From assembly GCF_000143535.2 (NCBI RefSeq), contig NC_037310.1, positions 2,728,001 to 2,792,000 of the forward strand: a stretch of 64,000 bases of DNA, written 5' to 3'. The translations under genes were made by a program, and so were the position numbers. Shown piece after piece: positions 1 to 11,369 of the stretch (within the stretch, counting starts at the first letter, position 1; the number at the start of each line of letters is the position of its first letter). The DNA comes from Botrytis cinerea B05.10 (lineage: Eukaryota > Ascomycota > Leotiomycetes > Helotiales > Sclerotiniaceae). Under the pieces are notes generated by a model, which searched no databases, had not been told where the DNA came from, and saw nothing but the letters and a program-made list of their open reading frames with translations.

Positions 1-1
1 T

Positions 2-568
2 GGCGCAGATGAACATGGAACATTTGTGGAAGCAGGATTAAGAATACCAGTCACAGTGGTGGAGCAGATACCAGCAAATAATAGAGTTACTCTAAAATTT
101 AGCGTGGAGGGGGAGAAGGCTGCAAAAGATAAATCTTGCGAAATTATTCCAGCAGAAGCTGTGAGCCCAGAAGAGCCAAGAGAAGAGGGTGGCTACTATT
201 GGGGATGGAATGTTAGGAGAGCAGGCTGTCTAAGCGACGTGTTCACAGAATGTGGATATGATGGAGGTTATGATATGACTATTGCAACCTCCGAGCGAGG
301 CGTTGATGTCCAAGATCTATATGATGATGAGGAACAAAAAGTAGGGAAGTTTAAGCACCTGCTAGTCGTCTTTGGCGGCGTTGCAGGCCTAGAAGTGGCT
401 GTGAAGAATGACGAAGAACTACAGAAATTGGGAGTTGTAGAGGCAAAAGATGTCTTCGATAGATGGATAAATGTGTGTCCTGGTCAGGGGAGTCGAACTA
501 TTAGAACCGAGGAAGCGGTTTGGATAGGTCTGATGGGCCTGAGACGATTAGTTGTCAAAAACGAATAA
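2..568 (+). CDS. SPOUT-family RNA methyltransferase, C-terminal part (5' end outside window)
   Basis: The reading frame is open from the left edge and ends at TAA (566-568), so 188 C-terminal residues are visible. The motifs HLLVVFGGVAGLE and WINVCPGQGSRTIRTEEA, followed by a short hydrophobic helix, are typical of the C9orf114/SPOUT1 (formerly DUF171) family of SPOUT-fold RNA methyltransferases. In that fold the glycine-rich loop and the CPGQGSRTIRTEEA segment belong to the SAM-binding knot. The conserved GYYWGW and AGCLSDVF stretch lies about 60 residues into the visible part. Substrate and localisation cannot be told from this fragment. No intron is evident in the visible part. Confidence 0.8.
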   Translation, partial: GADEHGTFVEAGLRIPVTVVEQIPANNRVTLKFSVEGEKAAKDKSCEIIPAEAVSPEEPREEGGYYWGWNVRRAGCLSDVFTECGYDGGYDMTIATSERGVDVQDLYDDEEQKVGKFKHLLVVFGGVAGLEVAVKNDEELQKLGVVEAKDVFDRWINVCPGQGSRTIRTEEAVWIGLMGLRRLVVKNE

Positions 569-1066
569 AGTGTAATTCGATACCCAAGGCTTTCGTTCAC
601 GGTCTCAACGGCCCATCTTTGTTATCTTAAATTGCACACTACGCTGAATTGTGAACAATCTACACAGCAAATTAGGAAGATTGGAATCTCGAGTATGCAT
701 CATAGGACTACTCTACTTTTAGACAATCGAACTAGATTTGTTCATCGACCTTTGTCCCTCTTTGTCTTCTGTTTAGAATCTCTTCGACTTTCAAAAACAA
801 CCTGTGAAGCTTGCCCTTCGGCTTTATGCACTAACAATGTTCATTTATAGAACTTTTGATGCTTTGTACCATCGAGAAAGGGAAGATTCTTTTGACAAGG
901 CGTTGTGTCTTTGTTGATACTATGAGTATATATGACAGCTCGACCTAGCAACAAAGTTTCTGATTCCACCGAAGCAAAAGTTTCAAATTTATACACATAC
1001 TTCAAAACTCCGTGTTCTACGAACTATTCCAAACTACAAAAGCAGCTCACCACTAAACCTACCACA
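569..1066. other. Intergenic: 3' flank and promoter of the secreted-protein gene
   Basis: No supported gene. A TATA-like string (gagtatatatgac) near 923-935 lies about 130 bases before the ATG at 1067. It is followed by a leader rich in A and C (about 980-1066), typical of a fungal 5' UTR. Confidence 0.5.
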
Positions 1067-1540
1067 ATGCAACTCATCAACTACCTCCCAATCTTAGCCG
1101 TGCTTTCCCCAGCACTTGGTCTCCCAGCTCCAGCTGTCATCTCCACAAATCCCAACACCCTCACCCCTATGTGCATCAAGCAACTAGACCCTAAAATGTG
1201 TATACTCAACTGGAACACCAACACCATGGCCGTCAACAACGATCTATCCAACCCCAACAACCTCGTTGCTTACGCCCGCGCAACCGTTTACTCAAACACC
1301 TGTACCGCCATCGGAGCCATTAAGAACGGGCTCGTCCAAAACGTCTTCATCGACACTCAGGAATGGAGCCAATCGCTGATTCTCCAAAATGTCTTCGATG
1401 AGAAGAGGGGCTTTAAGGTTCCTCGCTGGAGCTTTAATGGAAAAGCGTACACGGTCGATAACTGTGCTTGTTTCGATGGCCCTTTGTTGGGCGAGCCAAA
1501 GGATACACATGTTTGCGAATGTTCATTCGAATGCGCCTAG
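1067..1540 (+). CDS. Small secreted cysteine-containing protein
   Basis: An uninterrupted 157-residue protein. I start it at the ATG at 1067 rather than upstream, because it then begins with a clear signal peptide (MQLINYLPILAVLSPALGLPAP; a cleavage after ALG or LPA is plausible) and the leader before it reads like a 5' UTR. The mature part has eight cysteines, several in a C-terminal cluster (CAC near residue 135, CEC and the final CA), so an extracellular disulfide-bonded fold is likely. No known domain is recognised. Size, signal peptide and cysteine content are those of the small secreted proteins of plant-associated fungi; any effector role is conjecture. Confidence 0.7.
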   Translation: MQLINYLPILAVLSPALGLPAPAVISTNPNTLTPMCIKQLDPKMCILNWNTNTMAVNNDLSNPNNLVAYARATVYSNTCTAIGAIKNGLVQNVFIDTQEWSQSLILQNVFDEKRGFKVPRWSFNGKAYTVDNCACFDGPLLGEPKDTHVCECSFECA

Positions 1541-3290
1541 ATCTATCATTTATAAGGTAGTTAGTTGACGAGTAGGCGCTCTTTCTACTCTTGCCCTTTC
1601 TTTCGGTTATTGCATTCAATTTCTGTTGTATACTTCCCTTCTTTCTTTGTCTCTCTTTCTCTCTCTCGCGTTTATTTATGTACTTCTTTATTTGAGAAGT
1701 ACACCTCACTCATTTGGTTCTCAATCTAGTTTTCTTCTTTTCTTTTTCTCTGCAAATACAAATCTTCTCAGCTACTTCAGTTTTAAACTCCTATGCTATG
1801 CTGTGACGTATCATCAATGAGACATCAATTGCTTCTTTCCTTTGCATCTGCTCGTACTCCTTTTCTTCCATTGTTCTTCGACACCCCCTTGTCCCAGCTT
1901 GAAACCACAGTCAATATATGAAGATTCACACACTCTATATATGAACGGAGTCAAGATCACATCTATACTCCACTCCCCTAGCAAAACTCTTTTTAATCCA
2001 TTTCTCGTACATAGTAAATAACAATCATAGCGCCCCCTATTACCTATTACCTATTACCTATCACCTATCACCTATCATATCAAGTAAACACACAACATAG
2101 ATGCATCCAAGACTAGAATACATACTACTTACTACTTCAAGATCACCACCCCATCAAGACTGTAAACAACCCTAAGAATATATCAAGCCCGCCCCTCCTA
2201 CCCCGCAAAAAAAGATCAATCAACCCCCATCTTCCATTTCCTCAACTCAAGGAGCTAGTAATCAAAACCCCCGCGTCCCAACATCCATCAAGTCACTAAA
2301 GTAGAAACATAAAATAAAGCAGCGTTATATTAATAGTATTGCCCCTTGCACCTCAGTCTTGTACGTATCAAACATCCCCGTTAGGATGGCATAGCATAGC
2401 AAGCCGAACAAAAACGAAAACGAAAACGAAAATGAAATCGTCATCGTCACCAACTCCCCCACCAGCCTAATTTTCCATTTCAACTGGAACAATTGATCGC
2501 AGCTTCCTTCTCACTCTCGCAATAGTTATGTAACCGTCGAGTTGACAAATCGCCATTGCCACAAATACTGCAAGCCACGACTTTGACATTACGCTCTTTC
2601 CTCCCCACATTCGCGCTTCTTCCCACCCTGTGATTCCTCTCCATAGCCGCGCATAAAGCACGACCACAGTGAGAAAGGGTTGTCGAAAAAGAAGAATCCA
2701 AGCCGCTGCGCGATCTTGACTTGCCCAAGAAGAGTTCGATCAAGATCGCCGACTAGATTATGATCTCGTATTTCATCCTTCTTACCTGATAGGTTGAAAG
2801 GGAATCCCTAAAAAGTATATCAGTATATCACACTAGTAGTGAGTTTGTTTAGTTGGAATCAGTATTGTTTTGGGACAGCATAAAAGAATAATAAATTTGT
2901 ATTTGCGCGCAATGTAATGTATTCGTATCATGTTTGTAGAGATCGATAGCGCCTCGTCTGTTTGTCATTGAAGATCCATGGCATTTGACTTTGACTTCGT
3001 GTCGATCATCTAGGTTAAGGTCAGTGGTCAGTTGAGACAGTCATCGAACCCGGTCCAACTCAAGTCTGCCAAAATAAAGACAAAAAAGAAAGCAATGAAA
3101 TCTGCAAAGCTATTTTACAAGTCAATGACATTTCGTGCATTGAACGCCAATTGGGTATCTTGATCGACTTTATCCATACTCCTTGATAATAAAATAACCA
3201 CCCCTTTGTACTGCATAATCAGCGATCTGAAAAATGTGCCGAGAAATGAATTAAGTGTTACACGGCTCTGGGCCTGAACATTATGTGAAC
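1541..3290. other. Intergenic stretch with a 7-bp tandem repeat
   Basis: No convincing gene. It contains the 3' flanks of two genes, a pyrimidine-rich tract near 1635-1760 and a short CCTATTA/CCTATCA tandem repeat at 2036-2077. A minus-strand open frame at 2480-2743 has no ATG at its start and no recognisable sequence. Confidence 0.5.
2036..2077. repeat. Six-unit 7-bp tandem repeat
   Basis: Three copies of CCTATTA followed by three copies of CCTATCA, perfect in length. The two sub-blocks differ by one T/C transition. Confidence 0.9.
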
Positions 3291-5760
3291 TCATAACTGC
3301 TCATCTTCAATCGGACCAACTATTTGTTCATGTAGGTGAGCAAGGTGGTCTCTTTGAAGCTGGAAGCTTTCATAGTTCCCGCCAATGATACACCTAAGAA
3401 GACTTTGATTTTGACGAGTTTTGAGGTCAGCGTGTTGCAATGTGTTCATACTCTGCTGCAAAGCAGAATATGCAGCAGAAAAGCATTCTTGAATTGCAGG
3501 GGTGTTTTTTGAACCACCTGAGATATCATTGTCCGATCTGTTGGGGTCGATTATGGAAAATTTCGGGCTATCAAAATCTCTGTAAAGGCCGCGAGGAGCT
3601 GTAGACTAGTAATCGATTAGTATCATGGCAAAATTGATCGAGAAGAGTACTTACTTTTGGGAAAAGTTTAGGTGGGTTGACAGAAATGGCAGTGGTACGC
3701 GTGTTGAACTCGTTGCCATACAAGTCTAGGAATTCCATCAAGATCTCGCCGAGATTATGTTCTGGTACCATGGTTCCACTCTTGACCTGTGGCAAGTTCT
3801 GTAGAAGACTTACAACAAGACAGGTAACAGAAAAGCCTCCAATGCCACCATTGACTGGCTCGTTGAGACCTCTCATCGCCAATAAATGCTTAATAATGGT
3901 AACCAATATAGGCATCGCAGGAAACTGAGCCTTCCACTCTTGAAAAGTCTTGTTTGCAATGAGGCCTGTGTCGTTTTCAAAAGACATATCAACCTTTAGG
4001 CCAGTAATAGCATCGACCCATTTGGCAAGTGGCACTTTAGCACTGGTGATCACGTCAATTCTACCAGTATTAAGACGATCCCTTTCAATGTTGCTCTTGA
4101 CTCGCCAGATATGACTTTTGCTGCTGTATTTAGGCCATCCACCATCCATGAACTCATCGGATACCATTACAACATCCATGTCAGCGGTAGGCAGATAGAG
4201 ACCGGCAGGGAAAGAGCCGAAAGGTAAGATATCAGCATCGGGATAATATCTGCGAAAGTTGTTCCTCAAGTCAACAAGCAACTTCTGTCTAATTACTTCT
4301 TCAAACTTGCGAGGTTTTACATGGTAGTAAAAGTCCATTATCTCTTTGTGTAGCCTTAAAAATAGTATTAGTTTTGAAACGTCTCTTGTTGATAGATTCG
4401 CCACTTACCAAAGTCCCATATTAGAGGTATCGGAATGGTCTTGAAGCCAAGGGACATCATTCACACCAGGTCCAGCACGCCACTCTCTAAGAAGAGTTCC
4501 ACTAGACTTGGGAGGTTTGCCAGGAATCAGCTTATTCACAAGTGGTGGAGGCTTGATCACATCGTTAGCGGTACGCTTTCTGCTACCCAGAGCGGGATCG
4601 GTTGATAAATCTAGTGGCTTAGATGCTCGCTGAGGGGTTTGGACATCCATGGGCACGCTATTGATGCTAGCTGATTGAGTTACAGTATCTTGTGATTGCT
4701 GAGGCATGTCAAACTTTCGAATGTTTTCGAGGTGACTGAAAGATTTGGCTGAACTGGGTTCGGATTGCGCGAAGGGTTGAGGCTCGTACTCATCCTCTTC
4801 ACTATCAATACTTGCTGGCGCATCGAGGTCGAAAGAAATGAAGTCGTCCTGACCAGCATCGACTTTAGTAGCGCCTTCTTGACCAGTTGCGACACGAGCC
4901 TTCCTAATAAGTTTAACGACATCCTTCTTCTTTCGGTCGGATTCGCCTGGTGGTGGAAGGGCCGTGTATGGATCGGGATTTGACCATTTGGGAACACTGT
5001 CGCCATCTGCAGCCTTTGAACCAGTTCGAGCAATCTTCTTCTTGGGTTGGTCGTCATTATCGTCATCATCCGACATGTCCATCTCAGCTTCGTCACTATC
5101 AGATAAGTCGCCGACATCTCTGTATTTAACATCAGCAGAGGCATCTTCATTCATACCTGGCATGAGTTCAGGAGTAGGTGAGCGTTTTCCCTTCAAAAAA
5201 ACTCGATCTGCTGCCAATCTTGGACCGCCTCGACCGCGATAGCCGCCACGTCCTCGAGTGTTGTCGCGTCGATCTTTTTCGCGACGACGACGAAGATGAT
5301 CATCATTTCTATCTCTGTTGCCGCCAGAGTTATTATTGCGACCTTGCCCATGGGATTGAAATCTATCGGAGTTTTCGAAATTGATAGACTGTGGAGCATC
5401 GTAACGGAAATCGAAGCTGGGAGCCGGGGGTGGAGCGCGATACCCATCATTCATACGGTAAGGATCTCCAGCTCCAGAAGGACGACGGGGAGGTTGTACA
5501 CCAGGAGCATAATTTCCATAGGCTGGTGGAGGAGGATTGTGACCACCAAATTGATACATATCGCGATCGCGGTTTGCAGAGTGGGGAGCATAACTATCGT
5601 ATTGAGGAGGGGGAGCAGGGCGATAAGAATCACGACCCATGTCGCGACGATTTCTGTCGGGCGTGTGATAATTGTTGTTTCTCTCATCTCTATCTCTTTC
5701 CCAGAACGTTCCAGAAGGTCGAGGTGGAAGGCCATTGGGAAGGGGCGGTTGACGCGACAT
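3291..5760 (-). CDS. TRF4: TRF4/Cid14-type non-canonical poly(A) polymerase
   Basis: Three exons on the minus strand: 5760-4409, 4354-3655 and 3605-3291, giving 788 residues. Introns are 54 and 49 nt with GTAAGT donors, and both joins keep frame. The first 450 residues are low complexity (Pro/Arg/Asp-rich, an RGG-like run, acidic patches). The catalytic part begins at LHKEIMDFYY (about 452). It shows the nucleotidyltransferase GS motif and two metal-binding Asp (FGSFPAGLYLPTADMDV, about 496-512), a third Asp in VDMSF (about 573), and the PAP-associated region. The third exon carries SIIDPNRSDNDISGG, a hallmark of the TRF4/5 group. In yeast and fission yeast this enzyme is the TRAMP-complex subunit that adds short A-tails to nuclear RNAs for exosome decay. 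The ATG at 5760 follows a divergent promoter shared with the Pex30-family gene. Confidence 0.9.
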
Positions 5761-6844
5761 TTTCCAATAATATTTCGCAAAATGTCAAGGTTGAGGTTGA
5801 GGGTCAAATTGACTGATGGAAAAAGTTTCCTGTGAGATGGGCTGGAGCGTCATTGTCTTATTGTTATTTTTTGACTATTGATCGGTTAAATTGTTAGCAT
5901 AGGGCCATCCGGCCAATCAGCTGTACGGCACTCTGCCTTGCCGGATCCAAAGGCGGTGCGGGTCGGTGCGGGGGGCAGGGGACGGATTGGGTAAGCAGCA
6001 TATGACAGCCACCACAGCCACCACAGCCATCAGTGAGCCATCCGTCCCGCCGAGTCAGCGCAGGCCAAGACAGCACGCACCAGTGATGAACACGCAGCAG
6101 AAGTGGTGAAACTCCCGATGTACCTCCTATCCACAGTACCGGCATTGTTGGACTGATGATTGCTTCAGCATGTGCGCGTACATAGGAAATGGAATTCACA
6201 TAGAATCCAATGAGCAGCATAGTCTGTCTGTATATGTGACTTGAAAGTCCTCTCCTCTTTCTTCTACACCATCCTCGCACATCGGCCCTCATCAATACCT
6301 CACCATACGATGCTAGTGACGTCCAGCGGGCAAAAAGCTGCATTCGTGCGGCCGATTGATTGATAGTCCGTATTGATGTTCATTCACACATTGATCATTC
6401 AGGTGGTAAAGCTGTGACATGTGATTGCACCGTACCCCAGATTTCGAGCCGAGTAGAGCGCTTTTCATTCCTTCCATTGTTCAAGTGTATATATAATAAG
6501 TCCCCGGTCGTTGATAAATTTCTGCTCTACTTCTACTTCCTCCAAATCTCTTCTCTCTATTGTCCTGTGTCCTGTCGTAAATCCTCCCATTTATCGAATC
6601 ACTATTTCCTTTCTGGGAAGTTCCAACGCAGCCCGTTGATCTTCCTCCAGCATTTCCTTCCCCTTGTATAGCCTGGTAATAGAAATGACGTTGTAAATAA
6701 ATGGCTGCGTTCGTATGTCACCCACGCCCCATGCTTAGCCTTCTCCCAACAATTCGCTTTTCGAGATCTTGAGATCTTGATGTCTCCAGAACTTCAGAAT
6801 TCCACATCTAACCAGATCAATAGGATACTCCTTGGTTGGATCAA
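5761..6844. promoter_or_regulatory. Divergent intergenic region, poly(A) polymerase / Pex30-family gene
   Basis: A 1.08 kb gap between two divergent genes. It contains short CCACAGCCA direct repeats (about 6008-6028) and a pyrimidine-rich stretch (about 6520-6660) that looks like leader sequence for the plus-strand gene. Open frames on both strands here show no protein-like conservation. Confidence 0.4.
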
Positions 6845-8588
6845 ATGTCCGGTACTCCAAGTTTAAGGAAAGATGACCATGGCGGATCCTTAACAACTCC
6901 TATTGATCCGAACCCTCCGACAATAGCTGCATTTTCTCCAGTCACTCTATCACATGCCTCTTCCGCGAACAAACAGAGATCAACTATACTGGTTCATCAC
7001 AAGTCCCCCTTATTACTAGCGACTCCTCCGCAGATTACAAGAGCTTTGGCATATTCACATCCTTTTCTACTGCCTCTCAATAAACTTGTAGGGTTGATAA
7101 CATGGACAAGTGGAGATCCTTGGGAGAGCTTCTTGCTCGTCGCTAGTTTTTGGGCGTTTGTACTATATGGAGATGTTGTAATGCGATTTGCTGGACCGTT
7201 GGTAGTGGTTATTGGTTTAATACTAGGCATGTACTCAAGACGTTATTCCCCCTTATCGTCAACAAGCTGGACAGGAGAGAAACAGAAGAAGGCTCACAAA
7301 AGGGTCGACTCCGAAATCACGAATACTAAGCATCAGAAAACTCTGGACGAGATTGTGGAAACCTTGAAAATATTTACCTCGAGATGCAACGTGCTTTTGG
7401 ATCCTCTTCTACAACTGACGGATTTCCTATCGACTCAGCGAACCGCGACTTCTGCCACAACTCGTCCGGCACTCACAACTCTTTTAATACGAATTCTTCT
7501 TATCACACCCGTATGGATCATTCTTACTTTACCTCCTTTACAGGTCATCACTACGAAACGTATTGTTTTGGTAACGGGGACAATTTTCTTGACTTGGCAT
7601 TCGCGTCCGAATCGAATAGCAAGAACGATACTATGGAGATCATCTCTCGTTCGTCGCATATGTACTGCTTTGACTGGTCTGCATTTAACAGATGAGCTTT
7701 CACCAAATACAAATGGAGCCAATTATAAGCCTCCTTTGCCACCTCGTACGACATCTTCATATGCCGATGCATCGTTAGCAGCGAACGCAGCGATAAAGAG
7801 AAGACCAGAAGCACCAGGGGTAAAATTTACATTCATTTTATATGAAAATCAACGTAGATGGGTTGGGCTAGGGTGGACAACATCGATGTTTGCATATGAG
7901 AGGGCCGCATGGACAGACGAACATTTGAATGCTGTTACTCCAAAGGAAGATTTTGAATTGCCAGATGTAGAGGGTGGTGGCGCAAGATGGAGGTGGGTTG
8001 ACGGCAGTCGCTGGCGTGTAGAAGGAGCTGCCGAATATGATGAAGGTGGATCCAAACCAAAAGCTGAGAGCGACGGGGGAACAGGGTGGATCTATTATGA
8101 CAACAAGGTATGTACAATTATATTGTTTTCACTTGCCTTTTACATGTAAAGCTAACATTCTACAGTGGCAAAACGGTCGCCGAGGCCAAGATGGATGGGG
8201 AAGATATACCCGTCGCAGGAAATGGTACCGTGACGCCGAGCTTGTTGAAATAACTTCGAGCACGGAAATAACGCCCTCGCCGACCCCTACCCAAGCATCT
8301 GCAAGTCTAGATTCAAATTCTGCCCACACACGACTTTCATCATTCTCAGGTTCCAGATCAAGGAGCCCCCCGCCAGAATATTCGGATCTTGATGATGCTA
8401 GTTTAAGGAGCAACAAAAGCGGGAGGCTTAGCAGCAAGAAAAGTAGCCTGAGGAAGGAAAGGTTGGAAAGGGGAAGTAGGAATAGTAGCATGAGTCTACA
8501 ATCAGAAGGCGACGATGAGCGGCCTTTCACGAGGCCGAGAACAACAGACTGGGGGCTTAGTGATGATGCCAGGATGGGGCTGGAGTAG
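6845..8588 (+). CDS. Pex30/31/32-family membrane protein with dysferlin domain
   Basis: Two exons, 6845-8107 and 8166-8588, with a 58-nt intron (GTATGT...CTACAG, phase 0), encode 561 residues. The in-frame TTG at 6836 is not used as the start, since the ATG follows at 6845. Two hydrophobic blocks (near residues 90-130 and 210-250) fit a reticulon-like or Pex24-type membrane region. The segment KFTFILYENQRRWVGLGW is the DysF N motif, and the exon junction joins YYDNK to WQNGRRGQDGWGRYTRR-RKWYRD, the DysF C motif. The Ser-rich tail is probably disordered. In yeasts, proteins of this family sit in the ER at contact sites with peroxisomes and control peroxisome number and size. Which paralogue (28/29 or 30-32) this is cannot be settled by eye. 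Confidence 0.82.
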
Positions 8589-9077
8589 ACGGATAGTGGG
8601 CGGACTTTCGGTATGGGTTTTGGAGTAATCGTGAAATTGGGAAAGGCATCTGGGAGGGGAAATTCGGATTTCTCACGGAGAATTAAGGGGATATTATACC
8701 ATGGCGTGTGTGAATTGTAATCATTTTGTTCTTGCGATATTATCTCCATGAAGGAAATTGCGCATGATCTGGACTCTTAGGGAATATATTTTTGTTCTTT
8801 GTCTATTCATTTCTTCGCCTCGGCTACTCACCCTTAATGCTTTTATCCCTCAAACGGATACTTTGAGTTGTGCTGTACAAGTAAAGAAGAACCTATTGTA
8901 CAGATCCCAGAACCCAACCCATTCCTTGCCATCCTCCTAACCCACCTGTTCCCTACCATTCCATACACCATATAAATTACCACTGAGCTCTTTCATCTCG
9001 TGCCATTTGTAAATTGCGACTCCCCTCCCACGCGCCTCTAGATATATAGAAATCTTCTTTCGATTCCTCCTGCGTAA
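8589..9077. other. Convergent intergenic region
   Basis: 3' flanks of the Pex30-family gene (+) and YIP1 (-). Nothing else is recognised. Confidence 0.5.
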
Positions 9078-10054
9078 TTATGCTCCCGCAACCTTTCCTA
9101 ATGTCCCAACCCCTCTGCTTGAGAAAATGCCCATGATTCCAAAGCCAACGTAGAATAAGGCTAGAGGATAAGCGACTAATCCTCGCATCCCCTTCATTCT
9201 TCCGACTGCACAGAACATTCCGCTGCTACTATATGTACACCACACAATCGCCAATGTGGTTAACACATACCCAACTAGTCCATCCATTGGCATAATAATT
9301 CCCACTACGCTCGTGAGTACCAATGGCAACAAACAATAGCCCAGCACACTAGCACTTCTTGGAAATGTGAGGGTGGAAGAGAGATGTGAGGGGCCGACGG
9401 GTTGTTGAGAATTAGGGTCGGTGTTGAGAGGTGGTGACATGAGCGAGAGGATTAGGTGGAGAGAAGAGGATCCGAGGAGCGCCAGCCCGTATATGTATCC
9501 GAAATGTACTTTTCCAGAAAAAAGGAGGAAGGTTCCAAATAATAGGAAAAAGAGAATGGGTCCCGCGAGATCAGAATCGTCCATTATGTGTTGATCGATA
9601 TGCGCAAGGGGATTCAGCACTGCCAATGTCTATGGATTCAAATCAGTATCTGCACACCCCAGAGGGAAGCGAATGAGAATAGGAAGAATAATCATACCTT
9701 ACTCCTAATATGACCGAAATTCACCCCCAACTCTTCCAGTAATGGCGGTTCACCATCATAGCCCTCAGTTCCAAAAGCAGCTAACCACCCCGTTCTCAGT
9801 CCACCACTCTCTCCCATCCGCCCACTAACCCCCGATTGTCCATTTCCTGGGAAGCCAAATCCGCCGCTTCCAGCACCGGGGTATGCTTGCGCAGCGGGAG
9901 GAACGCCATATCCTCCATATGCTGCCTGTGGTGTTGCGTGACCGGAGACGGGACCGGAAGCGTATGTTGAGGGGTAGAATTGGAGGTTTTGAGCTGCGGT
10001 GTTGGATGCGCCGTAAGGGTTATTGGGGGGAGGGGAGGAATAAAATTGCGACAT
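9078..10054 (-). CDS. YIP1: YIP1-family Rab-interacting membrane protein
   Basis: Exons 10054-9698 and 9629-9078 with a 68-nt intron (GTATGA...CATAG) give 302 residues. The first 100 or so residues are a cytosolic Tyr/Pro/Gly/Ala-rich region. They are followed by EPPLLEELGVNFGHIRSKT, the conserved lead-in of Yip1, and VLNPLAHIDQHIMDDSDLAGP. Then come about five hydrophobic helices, including FLLFGTFLLFSGKVHFGYIYG, which is nearly diagnostic for YIP1/YIPF5. In yeast Yip1 acts with Yif1 and Yos1 in ER-to-Golgi vesicle formation and binds prenylated Rab GTPases. Stop is TAA at 9080-9078. It diverges from PAM16 across 380 bp. Confidence 0.9.
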
Positions 10055-10434
10055 CTTTTAAAAGATGGAAAAATAAGAAGCTCTAAATATGTGTTGCAGG
10101 TTGATTGGTATAGGATCTACAGAGTTTGGGAGCCGATGTGGAATAGGAGAAGCATTTGTGAATGTTTTGGTTATTTGTAGCGCAGGTATCTTAAGGTGTC
10201 TTTTTTGGGGTACCAGCTAGCTGGAGGACTGATGACGGTTACTAGCCTTATTAGGCATTCGTCGATTTCTTTGAATCCCTGTTAATTCGGCCGATGGCGG
10301 AAGTTTATTCCGGGAAAAAGTCTAGATATTTACATTATCTCTCGACTTCTGTTGAACATTGAGTGACTTTTCCACACCATAATCCATTTTTTAATTGTCT
10401 GGGGTCTGTTATTGACAGTCGCAGTTTCATCATC
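10055..10434. promoter_or_regulatory. Shared promoter region between YIP1 and PAM16
   Basis: A 380 bp divergent gap. No strong TATA box is visible on either side, as is common for fungal housekeeping genes. Confidence 0.45.
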
Positions 10435-10971
10435 ATGGTATGTACATAATAAGCATTTTCTTGAAAGTTGCACATACATCTCCGAAGTATAATTCTTACA
10501 ACCATGCCACTCTTCAGTTCAAATGGGAAACTCACATAACTGACTCAATGGAAGGCCCATCGCATCATAACCCAGGTCGTCATAACTGGCTCACGAGTTC
10601 TCGGGCGCGCCGTCACCGAATCCTGGAAACAAGCGAAAGCCTCCTCAGCATACCAAAAAGCGCAACAAAATGGTTCTGCTTCGGGTGGTCCAACTTTCTC
10701 CTCCAATGGTCTCACGTTAGATGAGGCCTGCAAAATTCTCAATGTCAAACCACCAAAAGAAGGAAAAATGGATATGGAAGATGTGATGTCGCGGTTCAAG
10801 AAGTTGTTCGACACGAACGATCCGAAGAAGGGAGGAAGTTTCTATCTACAGAGTAAAGTGCTGAGAGCGAGAGAGAGGTTAGAGGGCGAAGTGAGAGTTA
10901 AGGCAGAAGCAGTGGAGAGGGAGGCCGAATTGGAAAAAGGGTGGAAACCGAAGGTTTTTAAGGACCGGTGA
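10435..10971 (+). CDS. PAM16: PAM16/TIM16, mitochondrial import motor subunit
   Basis: Exons 10435-10437 and 10555-10971 encode 139 residues. The start codon alone lies before a 117-nt intron (ATG followed by GTATGT, acceptor AAG at 10552-10554). Joining gives M-AHRIITQVVITGSRVLGRAVTES, the conserved N-terminus of Tim16. The degenerate J-like domain follows (LDEACKILNVKPP, MSRFKKLFDTNDPKKGGSFY), without HPD as expected, then LQSKVLRARERLE. Pam16 pairs with the J protein Pam18 on the matrix side of the TIM23 channel and restrains mtHsp70 stimulation. Without the tiny first exon no ATG in the right frame precedes the conserved start. The length fits the family. Confidence 0.9.
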
Positions 10972-11369
10972 TAACTGTCAATAAGGTGCGGGGCTGATGG
11001 GTGTGTAGGATGGATAAATTCGAGGACGACAAGACGGTCGAGGAACGACAATATCCCGACATAAGCTCGAACTGATGGACGATGTCGAACGAACCCTGAA
11101 TGAATCTTTCCTGCGAATAAATGGATGTGCAAACTCTTCCCTCTTTTGTATTAAATACATAGCATGGCGTTTTGGGGGGTGGGAAAGATTATGTGGGTAT
11201 CCTGGTCAGCATTTCTTGCGTGGATATGAGACATTATGTAGATACTGCATGCGAAAGACGGTCAAATATGAACAAATGTTCCAATCTATAATATATTGGG
11301 GCAAAGTTATATTTTTGGTTTGCAGTTTCAAATCAACTCGCCAATGACCATTCTTCTGTTTATATCTCT
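10972..11369. other. Convergent intergenic region
   Basis: 3' flanks of PAM16 (+) and the zinc-cluster gene (-). No other feature is seen. Confidence 0.5.

Noticed and set aside
2480..2743. Minus-strand 87-codon frame with a few cysteines and histidines
   Set aside because: It starts at TTG, not ATG, has no clear motif and lies in a 3' flank; no splice to a better start was found.
5296..5835. Antisense frames of up to 179 codons over the poly(A) polymerase N-terminus
   Set aside because: They mirror the low-complexity Arg/Asp/Pro coding sequence of the real gene on the other strand.
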